DNA of 64,000 nt from Lachnospiraceae bacterium (GTDB lineage: Bacteria > Bacillota > Clostridia > Lachnospirales > Lachnospiraceae), in assembly GCA_022799355.1 (NCBI GenBank), contig JAAWOG010000008.1:27708-91707 (forward strand). Direction: 5' to 3'. The notes under the pieces were generated by a model. It worked only from the letters and a program-made list of their open reading frames with translations, made no database searches and was not told the origin of the DNA. Both the position numbers and the translations under genes were made by a program. Shown in pieces: positions 8,985 to 17,524 of this stretch (within the stretch, counting starts at the first letter, position 1; every line of letters begins with the position of its first letter).

Positions 8985-9267
8985 AACAAAAAACCCCTGC
9001 ATGAACATTCCGTATCCGAAATATCCATGCAAGGGACGAAATTCTTTCCGCGGTACCACCCTGCTTCCTGCCGAAACCGGCAGACTCTCGATCGGCGTAA
9101 CGTGCCTTTTCCCGTTTTTCACTACTCATGATTTATCATCATTTTCCCGAAAACCGCTCAGGTGTGAAGTTAAAGCTTCGTCGGAACCCGAAAAGGCTTT
9201 CAGCCGATGACCTTTTCTCTCTGCTGGGAATAACTGGCTCTTTTGCACCGTCACAGCGTTTAAACTA
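8985..9267 (-). ncRNA. T-box leader (tRNA-Phe sensing riboswitch) of pheS
   Basis: The T-box core AGGGTGGTACCGCG is at 9049-9062 (minus strand). It is followed by a terminator whose stem pairs around GTCCCTTGCATG and CATGCAGGGG and ends in a run of Ts near 8985-8992. A UUC codon in the Stem I region (complement of 9166-9168) is a suitable Phe specifier. The promoter is just upstream at 9274-9302. Uncharged tRNA-Phe would favour the antiterminator and allow pheS expression. Confidence 0.92.
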
Positions 9268-9273
9268 TTCTAC

Positions 9274-9302
9274 ATTCTAGTAACTTTTCCGCAGGCTGTC
9301 AA
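9274..9302 (-). promoter_or_regulatory. Sigma-A promoter of the pheS operon
   Basis: TTGACA (9297-9302), 17-bp spacer, TAGAAT (9274-9279) on the minus strand. Transcription should begin near 9267, at the 5' end of the T-box. Confidence 0.85.
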
Positions 9303-9337
9303 GTATTTTATTATTGTATCAATCATAATATCCTGCT

Positions 9338-10216
9338 TTATTTTCCCTTTTTCTTATACGGATGCCTTCCAATCCTTCCCACAAGTACTTTTTCACCGCT
9401 TCCAATCACTTCATCACACCAATAAAAATAAATTCTCAGATTTGATCCCCCATGAAGCAGTTTTAAATGAGGGGAACACTCCACATCTTTCGTCTTTGCT
9501 GCCGACTTTCCTTCCATCTGTTCACTGTATGTAAAAGAAAAAATTAATTCCTTACCATGCTTTGGATCAGGTGCGCAATCACGATGCAATAATGTGGATA
9601 AAATATGCATTGCCTCTTCCAGATTATCAGAATACTCTCTGTATAACTCCACCGCTTTATCATTTAAAATGCCCAAAGCTTTTGTAATTTCTTTTGTTCT
9701 TTCAGAAAAATCAGCAATATGTTTCATTTCAGCCAAAATTCCCACTGCAAAACAACTGTTTGTAAAACATGACTGCATAAATGCTTCATACTCTTTCACA
9801 TTTCTAATAGAACTGAGGATTTCCCGCCGTCTTTCAACATACCCCTCCACATCAGAAACACATAAAGGAAATTCCCCAAGCGCAACACTGATTTTTTTCA
9901 TATCGGAACTTTCTGCAACAGCTAAATCCCTGTCTGAGGCTGTCATTTCTTTCTTGCTTATCGCCTCCAACAGCCTGCGTCTGTCTTCCTCACTGCCATC
10001 ACCGCTGCCATAGAGCCATTCCATAAATGTGATTCCCTCCTGAACATAAGTCTCCCACAATGTATCCTGATATTCCAAAGGCTCTTTTACGGCTTCATTT
10101 TGACAATATGCAGTGATATTCATCAGTTCCCCGATTTCATCTCTGCGTACGGCCATACTCTCTTTTTTCTTTGTATACGCAAAGCTTTCATCTATCAGTA
10201 AGTTAACGACCTGCAT
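9338..10216 (-). CDS. Unknown third protein of a DUF262/AAA cassette
   Basis: 292 residues; no family recognised with certainty. It appears soluble and mainly helical, with no signal peptide or membrane segment. The basic C-terminus (about residues 250-292) has alternating hydrophobic residues, including LRIYFYWCDEV and VLVGRIGRHPYKKKGK. This recalls the RIYF...IGH pattern of RelE/HigB-like toxin folds, so it could be an effector nuclease, but that is only a resemblance. The start overlaps the AAA ATPase gene by 14 bases, showing tight coupling. As the last gene of the cassette it is a natural candidate for the effector or a specificity factor. Confidence 0.8.
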   Translation of the reverse strand: MQVVNLLIDESFAYTKKKESMAVRRDEIGELMNITAYCQNEAVKEPLEYQDTLWETYVQEGITFMEWLYGSGDGSEEDRRRLLEAISKKEMTASDRDLAVAESSDMKKISVALGEFPLCVSDVEGYVERRREILSSIRNVKEYEAFMQSCFTNSCFAVGILAEMKHIADFSERTKEITKALGILNDKAVELYREYSDNLEEAMHILSTLLHRDCAPDPKHGKELIFSFTYSEQMEGKSAAKTKDVECSPHLKLLHGGSNLRIYFYWCDEVIGSGEKVLVGRIGRHPYKKKGK

Positions 10217-11282
10217 GCTTTCTCCTTAATTCAAATAAATCCCGCAAATCCTGACCTTTCTGATCAAAAAATCCTTTTGGCCATTCGGAAAGCTCTCCAT
10301 TTTTATCCACATCTATTTTACTTACCCGAATACCTTCTGTCTCCCTTGCAAAAAAATATACCAGAATGTCATCCGTCTGCTCCATCCGTGCCGCCTGAAT
10401 CCTGGCACCATCTATGATATGCTCGCTATGTGTCTCCGCAATAACCTGTACACCGGCATCTGCAAGGCATTCCAGAAACTTTCCCATTCTGCTCTGAGCC
10501 GCAGGATGCAGATGTGCCTCAGGATTCTCAATCAAAAGAGAGGCATTTTGCAGAGAAGCACACCATAACCCCGCTGTAACAACAGATAAAATATAACTGA
10601 TTCCGAAACCTGTCATAGTCGGCAGCACCGGCTCTTCCGCTATCTCATTTCCATATCTGATATCCGTAATGGCTTTCACATAATCAGTACTGATTGAAAA
10701 ATTAATATCCCCTAAAATTGCATTCATCCAATTTTCCACCTGAATCGAAAATTTTGAATTTTCACCTGAAAGCGCAAGACAATTTGGTACTTTCCTTCTC
10801 TGCATATCAGCCCTGTCAATTAAAAATGCCGCGTTGGCGCCATTACTTAAAATTTCTTCATCCGTTCCTGCCGGATAAGATATTCTTGGTCCCATCCGTT
10901 CCGCATTCAAATAAAACAGCTGACTCTCCTGCGGATTCCCGGACTGACCATAAGATAATTTCAGAGATACAAGTCTGTCTATCCGGTAAACAAATGTTGC
11001 CTCTTTCTCATCCCACTGTATATGAAACTGAAAATCTCCCTCCGAAGATTCCGTACGGTTCTGTGAAATAAGCGCCTTCGGCCCCCCAACTGCCACCCCC
11101 AGCGCCTCCGAGGCATCCACCGAATCACTTTTTTCACGTATTGTTGCATCCGCAAGCAACAAAGCCTGAATAACGGTAGACTTTCCTGCCGCGTTTCCCC
11201 CTGCCAGAATCGTCAGTTTTGACAACGGCAGCCGCAAATAGTCAAAACATTTAAAATTCTTTACTTCGATAGAACTTATCAT
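10203..11282 (-). CDS. AAA-family ATPase of the DUF3696/OLD-like type
   Basis: 359 residues. It starts with an SMC/RecF-like P-loop: VKNFKCFDYLRLPLSKLTIL then GGNAAGKST (Walker A, about residues 28-36). The C-terminal half carries the Walker B and D-loop LLIENPEAHLHPAAQSRMG and the H-loop ETHSEHI. The ENPEAHLHP form is characteristic of DUF3696-type ATPases found in defence islands. No TOPRIM nuclease domain follows, so nuclease activity is not evident. The start overlaps the stop of the DUF262 gene by one base (TAATG). Inferred role: NTP-driven sensor or motor of an anti-phage complex. Confidence 0.9.
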   Translation of the reverse strand: MISSIEVKNFKCFDYLRLPLSKLTILAGGNAAGKSTVIQALLLADATIREKSDSVDASEALGVAVGGPKALISQNRTESSEGDFQFHIQWDEKEATFVYRIDRLVSLKLSYGQSGNPQESQLFYLNAERMGPRISYPAGTDEEILSNGANAAFLIDRADMQRRKVPNCLALSGENSKFSIQVENWMNAILGDINFSISTDYVKAITDIRYGNEIAEEPVLPTMTGFGISYILSVVTAGLWCASLQNASLLIENPEAHLHPAAQSRMGKFLECLADAGVQVIAETHSEHIIDGARIQAARMEQTDDILVYFFARETEGIRVSKIDVDKNGELSEWPKGFFDQKGQDLRDLFELRRKHAGR

Positions 11283-12430
11283 TACATTTCTCCCATAATC
11301 TCTGAAATAACTCTTATCGACAATACTATATTTTTTCTTGTTCCGGTAGAAGAAGTAATTGCACTGTAAAATTCAGCATCTTTCATCAACCGTTCTTTAT
11401 ATGCCAATCGAATTCTCCGTACATTTTTTTGCAGAATATTCTCATCGGGTTCGGTGTTTGTGAGCACCACTGCCCAACCGGTAAACAAGGACTTATTTAT
11501 CTTATTGTTGTCTGTTTTACTAAAAGAATACTCCCCGAGTATCTTATAACATTTTTTCATAACCCTGCGAAACATTTCTAACAATGCTTCAAGTTTTTCC
11601 TCCGACATTCCATTCAGATTTATGATCATCTGATCCATCATTTTTAATAATCCATGATATTGGCCAAAATCCTGTTGATTCCAGTCATAGGCTGACAAAA
11701 TCGTCAAATATCGCAGACAAAGTTCCTGTGCCCCCATACGGATATCTTTCACTCTATTGCCGGTAGCTGTCTGAAATTCTTCACATCCTGCCATATTTTG
11801 CAGAAGCATTCTTACTTTGGGTGCCGCCATGATATTTCTGATCTCCTGAAAATTAAGCGGCAAACCTCCTGTATTAACTCTTCTAAATACATCAAATTTA
11901 ACCATCTGCGGACATTTTTCATCCAATATATTTACCGTCAGTTCCGTATCCTCTATTCTTCTACGGAGTTTCGCCTCCAAATCCCGAAAATATTTCTTTT
12001 CACAATTTACTAAATACTGCATTTTTCTGAGTGGAAATTCATTATTTAAAAATGAATGGATCGTTGAAAGGCGCTGCATACCATCGATCACATTTTTATT
12101 CCCCTCGTTATCCTCATCCAAATAAAAAGCCGGTATGGGAATCCGAAGCAAAAGCGATTCTACCAGCGCACTTTTTCTCACTTCATCCCATACCAGATTT
12201 CTTTGATATTCCGGGGATAAATTCAGTCTTGCCCCTTCTTCTGCTAAAATCCAGTGCTCTATCTGAAATACGGTTATCGTCTTTTGCGCAACACGAATAT
12301 TCTGCACATCATACGGTTCGTCAGCTTCTGAAACACCATTGGTAATGTCAGCTTCAATACCATTATATTCCAACTCATTTTTTTCGGTTAATTCAAGATA
12401 TTCCAAAAATTCAGATTTCCGTATTCCCAT
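11282..12430 (-). CDS. DUF262 (ParB/GmrS-like) protein
   Basis: 382 residues. The N-terminal DUF262 domain is clear: LSPEYQRNLVWDEVRKSALV, LLLRIPIPAFYLDED, then VIDGMQRLSTIHSF, where IDGMQRL replaces the usual DGQQRL NTP-binding or hydrolysis motif. In the GmrSD family this domain works with a DUF1524 HNH nuclease; no HNH motif is visible in the C-terminal half, so any cleavage would come from a partner. First gene of a three-gene overlapping unit with the AAA ATPase and an unknown protein. The cassette is visibly more AT-rich than its neighbours, consistent with horizontal transfer. It has its own promoter at 12494-12523. Confidence 0.9.
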   Translation of the reverse strand: MGIRKSEFLEYLELTEKNELEYNGIEADITNGVSEADEPYDVQNIRVAQKTITVFQIEHWILAEEGARLNLSPEYQRNLVWDEVRKSALVESLLLRIPIPAFYLDEDNEGNKNVIDGMQRLSTIHSFLNNEFPLRKMQYLVNCEKKYFRDLEAKLRRRIEDTELTVNILDEKCPQMVKFDVFRRVNTGGLPLNFQEIRNIMAAPKVRMLLQNMAGCEEFQTATGNRVKDIRMGAQELCLRYLTILSAYDWNQQDFGQYHGLLKMMDQMIINLNGMSEEKLEALLEMFRRVMKKCYKILGEYSFSKTDNNKINKSLFTGWAVVLTNTEPDENILQKNVRRIRLAYKERLMKDAEFYSAITSSTGTRKNIVLSIRVISEIMGEM

Positions 12431-12482
12431 TATCTTTCAATCCTTTTTTCATATTCAGCTGTCCGTTTCAATTGATACAATA

Positions 12483-12523
12483 CTTACGTAAGAAGTATAT
12501 CATATATTTTCCTGCTTTTACAA
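12483..12523 (-). promoter_or_regulatory. Promoter and palindrome of the DUF262/AAA cassette
   Basis: Minus strand -35 TTGTAA (12518-12523), 18-bp spacer, -10 TATACT (12494-12499). A perfect 10-bp palindrome CTTACGTAAG (12483-12492) covers the expected start of transcription and could be an operator. Confidence 0.65.
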
Positions 12524-12566
12524 CTGCTCCGATAAAATTCACAGCTTACCGGTAAAATCATATCAT

Positions 12567-12598
12567 AAAACAAGCACCGGAAAATCGGTGCTTGTTTT
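12567..12598. terminator. Bidirectional terminator
   Basis: Perfect stem AAAACAAGCACCG / CGGTGCTTGTTTT with a 6-base loop. It terminates the exported protein gene at 12626-13561 and insulates the defence-like cassette. Confidence 0.85.
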
Positions 12599-12625
12599 AC
12601 AGTAAACGATATACATCATCTCCCA

Positions 12626-13561
12626 TCAGAACTCCGCATGTTTCACTTCCATATCCTCCGACTCCACCGCGCCATTCATGAGATCTTCCATCGCTTTTTC
12701 CGTGATCTCATTGGAGGTATCCGTAATGATTCCAAGGAGCCTCTGGTTATAGCGTGAAAACTGCACGATTGCCATTCTTCCGCTGCTCCCTGTCACTTCC
12801 ACCGTTATATCCGGGTTATTGCTGCCGTATCCCTGGGAACCATATTTTACATCCGCCACCGGTCCGCCCACCAGATTGCAGCGCTCCGCCAGTTTCTTTG
12901 CCGCCTCCGCATAAACGCCGTAATTTGTCTCAAGCGAAACATCATACCCTAAAGGCACATCCACGTCAAGCGTCTCCGTACACCCGAGCATAAAGAGCTC
13001 GCCTGTCACCGCGTCGATAAAAAAGCTCCAGGTATCCTCATCTGTCAGGACCTCTTCCCCAAACCGCACATCCCCGCTCCAGAAAGCCCGGGGGAACGTG
13101 ATGGTCCCGCTGTCGTACATCATATAGACATTGATATCTTCCTCATCAAATTCCATGATATCTTCCAGATACTTCATGCCCAGGGCTGCCGCCTCCTCCA
13201 TAGTCAGATCGATGGAAGTCGGCTGTTCCTGATTTAATTTACTCATGCTGACATGATAGTCCGCCATGTCGGCGGTTTTGTTATCCGTACCGCTTAGGGT
13301 TTCTCCACCCGCCTTACCGGCATCCCCATTTACTTCTTTTGTCACCGCTTCCTCTCTCTCAGGTATTTCCGGGACCGAAGCCACCGCCGGAACATGATAG
13401 CTGGTGGGCACTTTTTCCATCTCATTCAGGCCCGCATGAGTGGTCATTTCCGCCATAAACCCAAAGAGCCCCGCACTGATTCCGCTGGCTACAAGGAGCG
13501 CCGCCACTATCACCGGAAATCTCCTGCCGTTTCTTTTTGCCGTTCTTTTTTTGTCTGCCAT
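12626..13561 (-). CDS. Membrane-anchored exported protein downstream of a two-component system
   Basis: About 311 residues. A basic N-terminus (KKRTAKRNGRR) is followed by one hydrophobic segment (about residues 17-37), giving an uncleaved anchor or signal peptide. A linker rich in Glu/Thr/Gly (about 60-100) leads to an acidic extracytoplasmic domain. That domain includes TWSFFIDAVTGELFMLGC, which resembles the PepSY/YcdB style of propeptide-like folds, but the match is weak. Start at 13561 because GGAGGAG lies directly upstream. It follows the histidine kinase by about 110 bases, so it may be the regulated target or an accessory sensor of that system. No family name is certain. Confidence 0.75.
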   Translation of the reverse strand: MADKKRTAKRNGRRFPVIVAALLVASGISAGLFGFMAEMTTHAGLNEMEKVPTSYHVPAVASVPEIPEREEAVTKEVNGDAGKAGGETLSGTDNKTADMADYHVSMSKLNQEQPTSIDLTMEEAAALGMKYLEDIMEFDEEDINVYMMYDSGTITFPRAFWSGDVRFGEEVLTDEDTWSFFIDAVTGELFMLGCTETLDVDVPLGYDVSLETNYGVYAEAAKKLAERCNLVGGPVADVKYGSQGYGSNNPDITVEVTGSSGRMAIVQFSRYNQRLLGIITDTSNEITEKAMEDLMNGAVESEDMEVKHAEF

Positions 13562-13645
13562 TGTTTTCTCCTCCATTTCGTATTCGTTTGTTACAATAAC
13601 AGAATAATGGAAGAATATTTCAGAAAAATATACATCCTGTTATGA

Positions 13646-13654
13646 AGTTGTAAA
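13646..13654 (-). promoter_or_regulatory. TTTACAACT motif upstream of the exported protein gene
   Basis: TTTACAACT here is repeated exactly upstream of the response regulator at 15766-15774. It is a candidate half-site for the OmpR-type regulator. Confidence 0.35.
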
Positions 13655-13673
13655 AACTCTTTTATTCCCGAAC

Positions 13674-15059
13674 TCACAGCGGCAGTAAAATCTGCGCCGT
13701 TGTCCCTCTCCCGGGTTCCGAGATAAATTCCAGTTTTCCGTGATGGAGCTGCACGATCCGTTCACAGATGGAAAGCCCCAGTCCTGCCCCGCCTGCCGCT
13801 CTGCTTCTTGACTTGTCCACCCGGTAAAAAGCTTCTTTGATATGGGCGATCTGTTCCGTTGTCATCCCGATTCCCTGATCCGCCACCTCCAGCAGTATCC
13901 AATCTTTTTTCACCTCCGCACGAAGAGAAATCTCCGAACCCTCAGGACTTGCCTTCAGCGCATTGTCGATCAGATTATTCAAAAGCGTGATCAGAAGTTC
14001 CATATTCCCCGTAATATGCTCTTCCTTGCAGGCAAAAGACAGGGATATCCTCTTTTTTTCCGCTTTCACCTGCATAATCCCACAGACTTTCCGAAACAGT
14101 TCCGCCAGATAGCAGGTTTCCGTTTCAATCTCCCGCAGCGCCGCCAGATCCAGAAGCTGATATGCCATATTCTGGAGCCTTCTGCACTCGGAAAGAATAA
14201 ACTCCGTACATTCAAAACGCTCCTTTTCCGTCACGGGCGCCCTCTGGAGATATTCCGCATAGCCGTAGATCGCCGTCAGCGGCGTCCTCAGTTCATGGGC
14301 AAAATTGTCCACAAACTGCTGCTTCCGGTCCGCCGTCTCCTGCAAAAGGTTTATATGGGCTTCCACCTGTCCTGCCATCCGGTTAAAATGATCCGCCATC
14401 ACCGCGATCTCATCCTTTCCCTTAACATGCAGGCGCGCATGATAATCTCCCTCTGCGATCACACGGGACGCCGCCGAAATCTCCCGCAGCGGCCTGAACA
14501 GAATATCCAGAAATTTGACCAGAAACAGTGCCAGCAGAAAAGTCACCGCCATGCTCACCATAAAAAGCATGTTCTTCATTCCTCTCCAGGATTCCAGCGT
14601 ATCGGAAAGCCCGCTGCAATACCAGAGCCCGTACTCCTGAAAGGGAGCCGGAAAACGGCCATAGACGCACAACTGCCACACCGGCTCCCTCCGGATAAAA
14701 ACCACCCGCTCGGACTGGTTTATCTCCGCAAAAAAACTGCCGGGCTCCTCCGTTTGCACCCCCGACTCCCAGATCCATTCCTCCCTGCAGGAGATGGCAA
14801 ACTCGTTGTCCCTGTTCTGGGCATAACGCGAATAGTTCCTCATCATTTCCCCCATGGACGCCTTTACATCCCCGCCGCGGTTCTTCACGGCCTGCATATC
14901 CCCGAGGAGACCTGAGGAAATCACATAATGCTCCGCCAGAACCTTCTCCTTTTCCGCCTTTATCTGCTCCCGCAGCGTGATCAGCGAAACAATCAGCATA
15001 CTGGAATTGAGAAAGATAATAAAAAGCAGCAATGTGACAAGAAAAGTCTTCTTTTTCAT
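13674..15059 (-). CDS. Sensor histidine kinase, HAMP type
   Basis: 461 residues. One transmembrane helix at the N-terminus (about 5-27), an extracytoplasmic sensing region of roughly 120 residues, and a second helix near 165-185. A HAMP domain follows (FRPLREISAASRVIAEGDYH), then HisKA with the phospho-acceptor His in FAHELRTPLTAIYGY. The HATPase has NNLIDNALKAS (N box), VADQGIGMT (G1) and GGAGLGLSICERIV (G2). It overlaps the response regulator stop by 4 bases. The stimulus is unknown; the downstream exported protein may take part in sensing. Confidence 0.96.
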   Translation of the reverse strand: MKKKTFLVTLLLFIIFLNSSMLIVSLITLREQIKAEKEKVLAEHYVISSGLLGDMQAVKNRGGDVKASMGEMMRNYSRYAQNRDNEFAISCREEWIWESGVQTEEPGSFFAEINQSERVVFIRREPVWQLCVYGRFPAPFQEYGLWYCSGLSDTLESWRGMKNMLFMVSMAVTFLLALFLVKFLDILFRPLREISAASRVIAEGDYHARLHVKGKDEIAVMADHFNRMAGQVEAHINLLQETADRKQQFVDNFAHELRTPLTAIYGYAEYLQRAPVTEKERFECTEFILSECRRLQNMAYQLLDLAALREIETETCYLAELFRKVCGIMQVKAEKKRISLSFACKEEHITGNMELLITLLNNLIDNALKASPEGSEISLRAEVKKDWILLEVADQGIGMTTEQIAHIKEAFYRVDKSRSRAAGGAGLGLSICERIVQLHHGKLEFISEPGRGTTAQILLPL

Positions 15060-15709
15060 ACGGGCGCCTCCAGACGATAGCCCAGCTTATATACCGTGAC
15101 GATCCGCTCCTCCAGGCCGAGTTTGGCGCGGAGCCTCTGGATATGCACATCCACCGTGCGGGTGCCGCCCCCGAAGTCATATCCCCAGACCAGATCCAGA
15201 AGCTTTTCTCTTGAAAGTGCTATATTGCGGTTCTTTACCAGTGTCTCAAACAGTTCGTACTCCTTCGGCGTACAGTCCACCGGCTTTTCATCTACAAAAA
15301 TCAGCCTTCTCTCAAAATCCAGCCTCACATGATCCAGTTCAAAATACTCTTCCGACTTCTTTGTCCGCCTGAGCACCGCTTCCACCCTTGCCGCAAGTTC
15401 CAGCATCTGGAAGGGCTTGGTGATATAATCGTCCGCCCCCCTGCTCAGCCCCCGCAGCTTATCCGAGAGGCCGCTCTTAGCCGTCAGAAAGATAACGGGA
15501 ATCCCGTGAACCTGATCAAACACCTCATAGCCGTCCGCCCCCGGCAGCATAATATCCAGTATGACCAGATCAAAATTTTTCCGCCCCAGAAATGTTATCG
15601 CTTCCGTTCCGTCAAATGCCTGCGTGCAGTGATGTCCCGTCAGCCCAAGGTTTCTCCGAATCAGTTCGTTGATGGAAGGTTCATCTTCCACGATCAGTAT
15701 TTCAGCCAT
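15056..15709 (-). CDS. OmpR/PhoB-family response regulator
   Basis: 217 residues. Receiver domain with acidic pocket IVEDE, phosphorylated Asp in LVILDIMLPG and conserved Lys in YITKPF. The C-terminal winged-helix effector includes CTPKEYELFETLVKN and GGGTRTVDVHIQRLRAKL. Start at 15709 because AAGGAG lies 9 bases upstream. First gene of the regulator-kinase-exported protein unit. Confidence 0.96.
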   Translation of the reverse strand: MAEILIVEDEPSINELIRRNLGLTGHHCTQAFDGTEAITFLGRKNFDLVILDIMLPGADGYEVFDQVHGIPVIFLTAKSGLSDKLRGLSRGADDYITKPFQMLELAARVEAVLRRTKKSEEYFELDHVRLDFERRLIFVDEKPVDCTPKEYELFETLVKNRNIALSREKLLDLVWGYDFGGGTRTVDVHIQRLRAKLGLEERIVTVYKLGYRLEAPV

Positions 15710-15765
15710 GACACATTGCTCCTTATCTGCGTTTTTCATCCGATTTTACCACGCAACTATTGCAG

Positions 15766-15774
15766 AGTTGTAAA
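15766..15774 (-). promoter_or_regulatory. TTTACAACT motif upstream of the response regulator
   Basis: Identical to the motif at 13646-13654. Here CAACT and AGTTG also form a short inverted repeat around CTGCAAT. Probable autoregulatory site, by inference. Confidence 0.35.
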
Positions 15775-15814
15775 CACTCCCGTTGCCGCGGCTCCATATT
15801 TGCATCTATCTGAA

Positions 15815-15847
15815 AAAGCATCCGGAAATTTCCTTTCCAAATGCTTT
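15815..15847 (-). terminator. Terminator after the MgtC/SapB gene
   Basis: AAAGCAT... / ...ATGCTTT stem extended by GGAAA / TTTCC pairs, followed by Ts on the minus strand. Confidence 0.7.
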
Positions 15848-15885
15848 CTCTGCCAATCCGGCACCTGCCGTAAATCACCCCTGCT

Positions 15886-16584
15886 TTATATGTACATAAT
15901 CTCAAAATTCTCCGTCTCCGGCATCCGCGCAAAAATGGAGATAATCTCTTCTTTCGTATACCGTGCCGGTATGGTCACGTGACAACTGATCTGAAAAGAA
16001 TCGCTGTCCATCTTTTCCCACTTAAACTGCTGTACATGGATCTGATACCCTTCCAGTTTTTCCAGCACCTTTTCGTACTCACCGGCATCATGCTCTATAT
16101 GAAAGACCACCTGCGCCCGTATCGTCTGCCGCACGATCCACAGATTTCGATGAAGCACATACTGCATCCCCAAAACCAGCGCCGTCACCCCAAACCCAAG
16201 CAGATACATGCCCGCCCCAAAAGCCATGCCGATGGCGATCGTTGCCATCAGCCCCGCCGCGGTGGTTGTCCCGCTGACGTGCCCCTGTTTTCCGGTGATG
16301 ATAATGCCGCCCAGAATACCGATCCCGGTAATAATACTCGCCGCAATCCTCGAGACATCCCAGGAAACACCGCTCGCCCCGATCACATCCAGAAAACCGT
16401 ACTTTGAGATAATCATCATCAGCGCCGCCGCCATAGAGATCATCATATGTGTCCGTGTTCCCGCCACCTTGATCCTCTGCTGTCTCTCGATGCCGATGAT
16501 CCCGCCGCACAGCATTGCCAACACAATCCTCATGAAAAAAAGCAACTGCTGTCCCAAAAATCCCACATCCACAACTACCTTCAT
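15886..16584 (-). CDS. MgtC/SapB family membrane protein
   Basis: 232 residues. The N-terminal half is the MgtC-type membrane domain with the signature GGIIGIERQQRIKVAGTRTH (about 27-46) and several hydrophobic helices. The C-terminal cytoplasmic part (from about 145) looks ACT-like. MgtC proteins are tied to low-Mg2+ adaptation and ATP synthase control in some bacteria. The gene is 25 bases after the YihY-like gene and likely co-transcribed with it and the SpoIID-like gene. Confidence 0.9.
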   Translation of the reverse strand: MKVVVDVGFLGQQLLFFMRIVLAMLCGGIIGIERQQRIKVAGTRTHMMISMAAALMMIISKYGFLDVIGASGVSWDVSRIAASIITGIGILGGIIITGKQGHVSGTTTAAGLMATIAIGMAFGAGMYLLGFGVTALVLGMQYVLHRNLWIVRQTIRAQVVFHIEHDAGEYEKVLEKLEGYQIHVQQFKWEKMDSDSFQISCHVTIPARYTKEEIISIFARMPETENFEIMYI

Positions 16585-16609
16585 ACCCTTATCCCCCGTG
16601 TACCTCTTC

Positions 16610-17479
16610 CTACCTGTTCCGCCTCATCCTTTTCTCCCATATATACTCATTCGCCGGTCTGAAATACTTATTTATATGCGCCCCCACCATCACGATATAA
16701 CTCATACTGTAAAGCCAGAGCAGCACGATCACCACCGTAGCCAGCGAACCGTAAATACCGAAATCCCCGAAATATTCCAGATAAGCGGAAAACACAAGGG
16801 AAAAGGAATTCCAGATCACCGCCGTGAAAATCGCCCCCGGCATCTGCATCAGAAACTTCTGCCGCCGCCCCGGCACATAACTGTAGATCAGCATAAACAG
16901 TACCGTCAACACGATCCACGCATATAAAAACCTGATCCGCCCCAGCACGGAATACAAAACGCCGCCTCCCGGCAGGCTGTCGATAAACATTTTCAGAATA
17001 AATTTTCCAAAACCGCTGAATAACATGGATATGATCACCGCAACAATCAAAAGGATCGTATATACGGCTGCAATCACCCGGACATACAGATAGTTTTTCT
17101 CCTCCTCCACCTCATTGACCGCGTTCAGCCCCCGCATCAGCGCCATCATCCCTTTTCCCGCGGACCACAGCATCACCAGTACCGCCAGGGAGATCCCTCC
17201 CGCCGACTGCCCGTACACATCCGCGATAATGGAATTTAAAAACATCCCGATCACGCCCGGCAGCGCCGCATTGATGGACTCCCGCAGCGTCTCCTGGGTG
17301 ATATTCACATAGGGCAGAATGGAACAGACCAGATACAGGATCGGTATCAGTGAAATAAACAGAAAAAACGCCGTACTTGCCGCAAAAGAACTGATATTTT
17401 TCACAGTCATCTGTCTGCCGAACCGGTAAAAGATCTGATACAGTTTTTTTACGATAGGCTGATTACCCTGCTCCCTCAA
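16610..17479 (-). CDS. YihY/BrkB family inner membrane protein
   Basis: 289 residues with about six membrane segments. The family motif region SSFAASTAFFLFISLIPILY (about residues 26-45), LWSAGKGMMALMRGLN and a late AVIWNSFSL region fit YihY/BrkB. Members were once called ribonuclease BN but are now thought to be transport-like membrane proteins. Second gene of a spoIID-yihY-mgtC cluster. Confidence 0.92.
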   Translation of the reverse strand: MREQGNQPIVKKLYQIFYRFGRQMTVKNISSFAASTAFFLFISLIPILYLVCSILPYVNITQETLRESINAALPGVIGMFLNSIIADVYGQSAGGISLAVLVMLWSAGKGMMALMRGLNAVNEVEEEKNYLYVRVIAAVYTILLIVAVIISMLFSGFGKFILKMFIDSLPGGGVLYSVLGRIRFLYAWIVLTVLFMLIYSYVPGRRQKFLMQMPGAIFTAVIWNSFSLVFSAYLEYFGDFGIYGSLATVVIVLLWLYSMSYIVMVGAHINKYFRPANEYIWEKRMRRNR

Positions 17480-17524
17480 AATCCGCTCCTTTTTATGCTC
17501 CGCACTCTCCGTTTAAAAAGTGTT

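Noticed and set aside
8836..9129. Open frame through the T-box region
   Set aside because: The sequence is explained by the T-box core and terminator and the leader of pheS; the translation shows no protein-like features.
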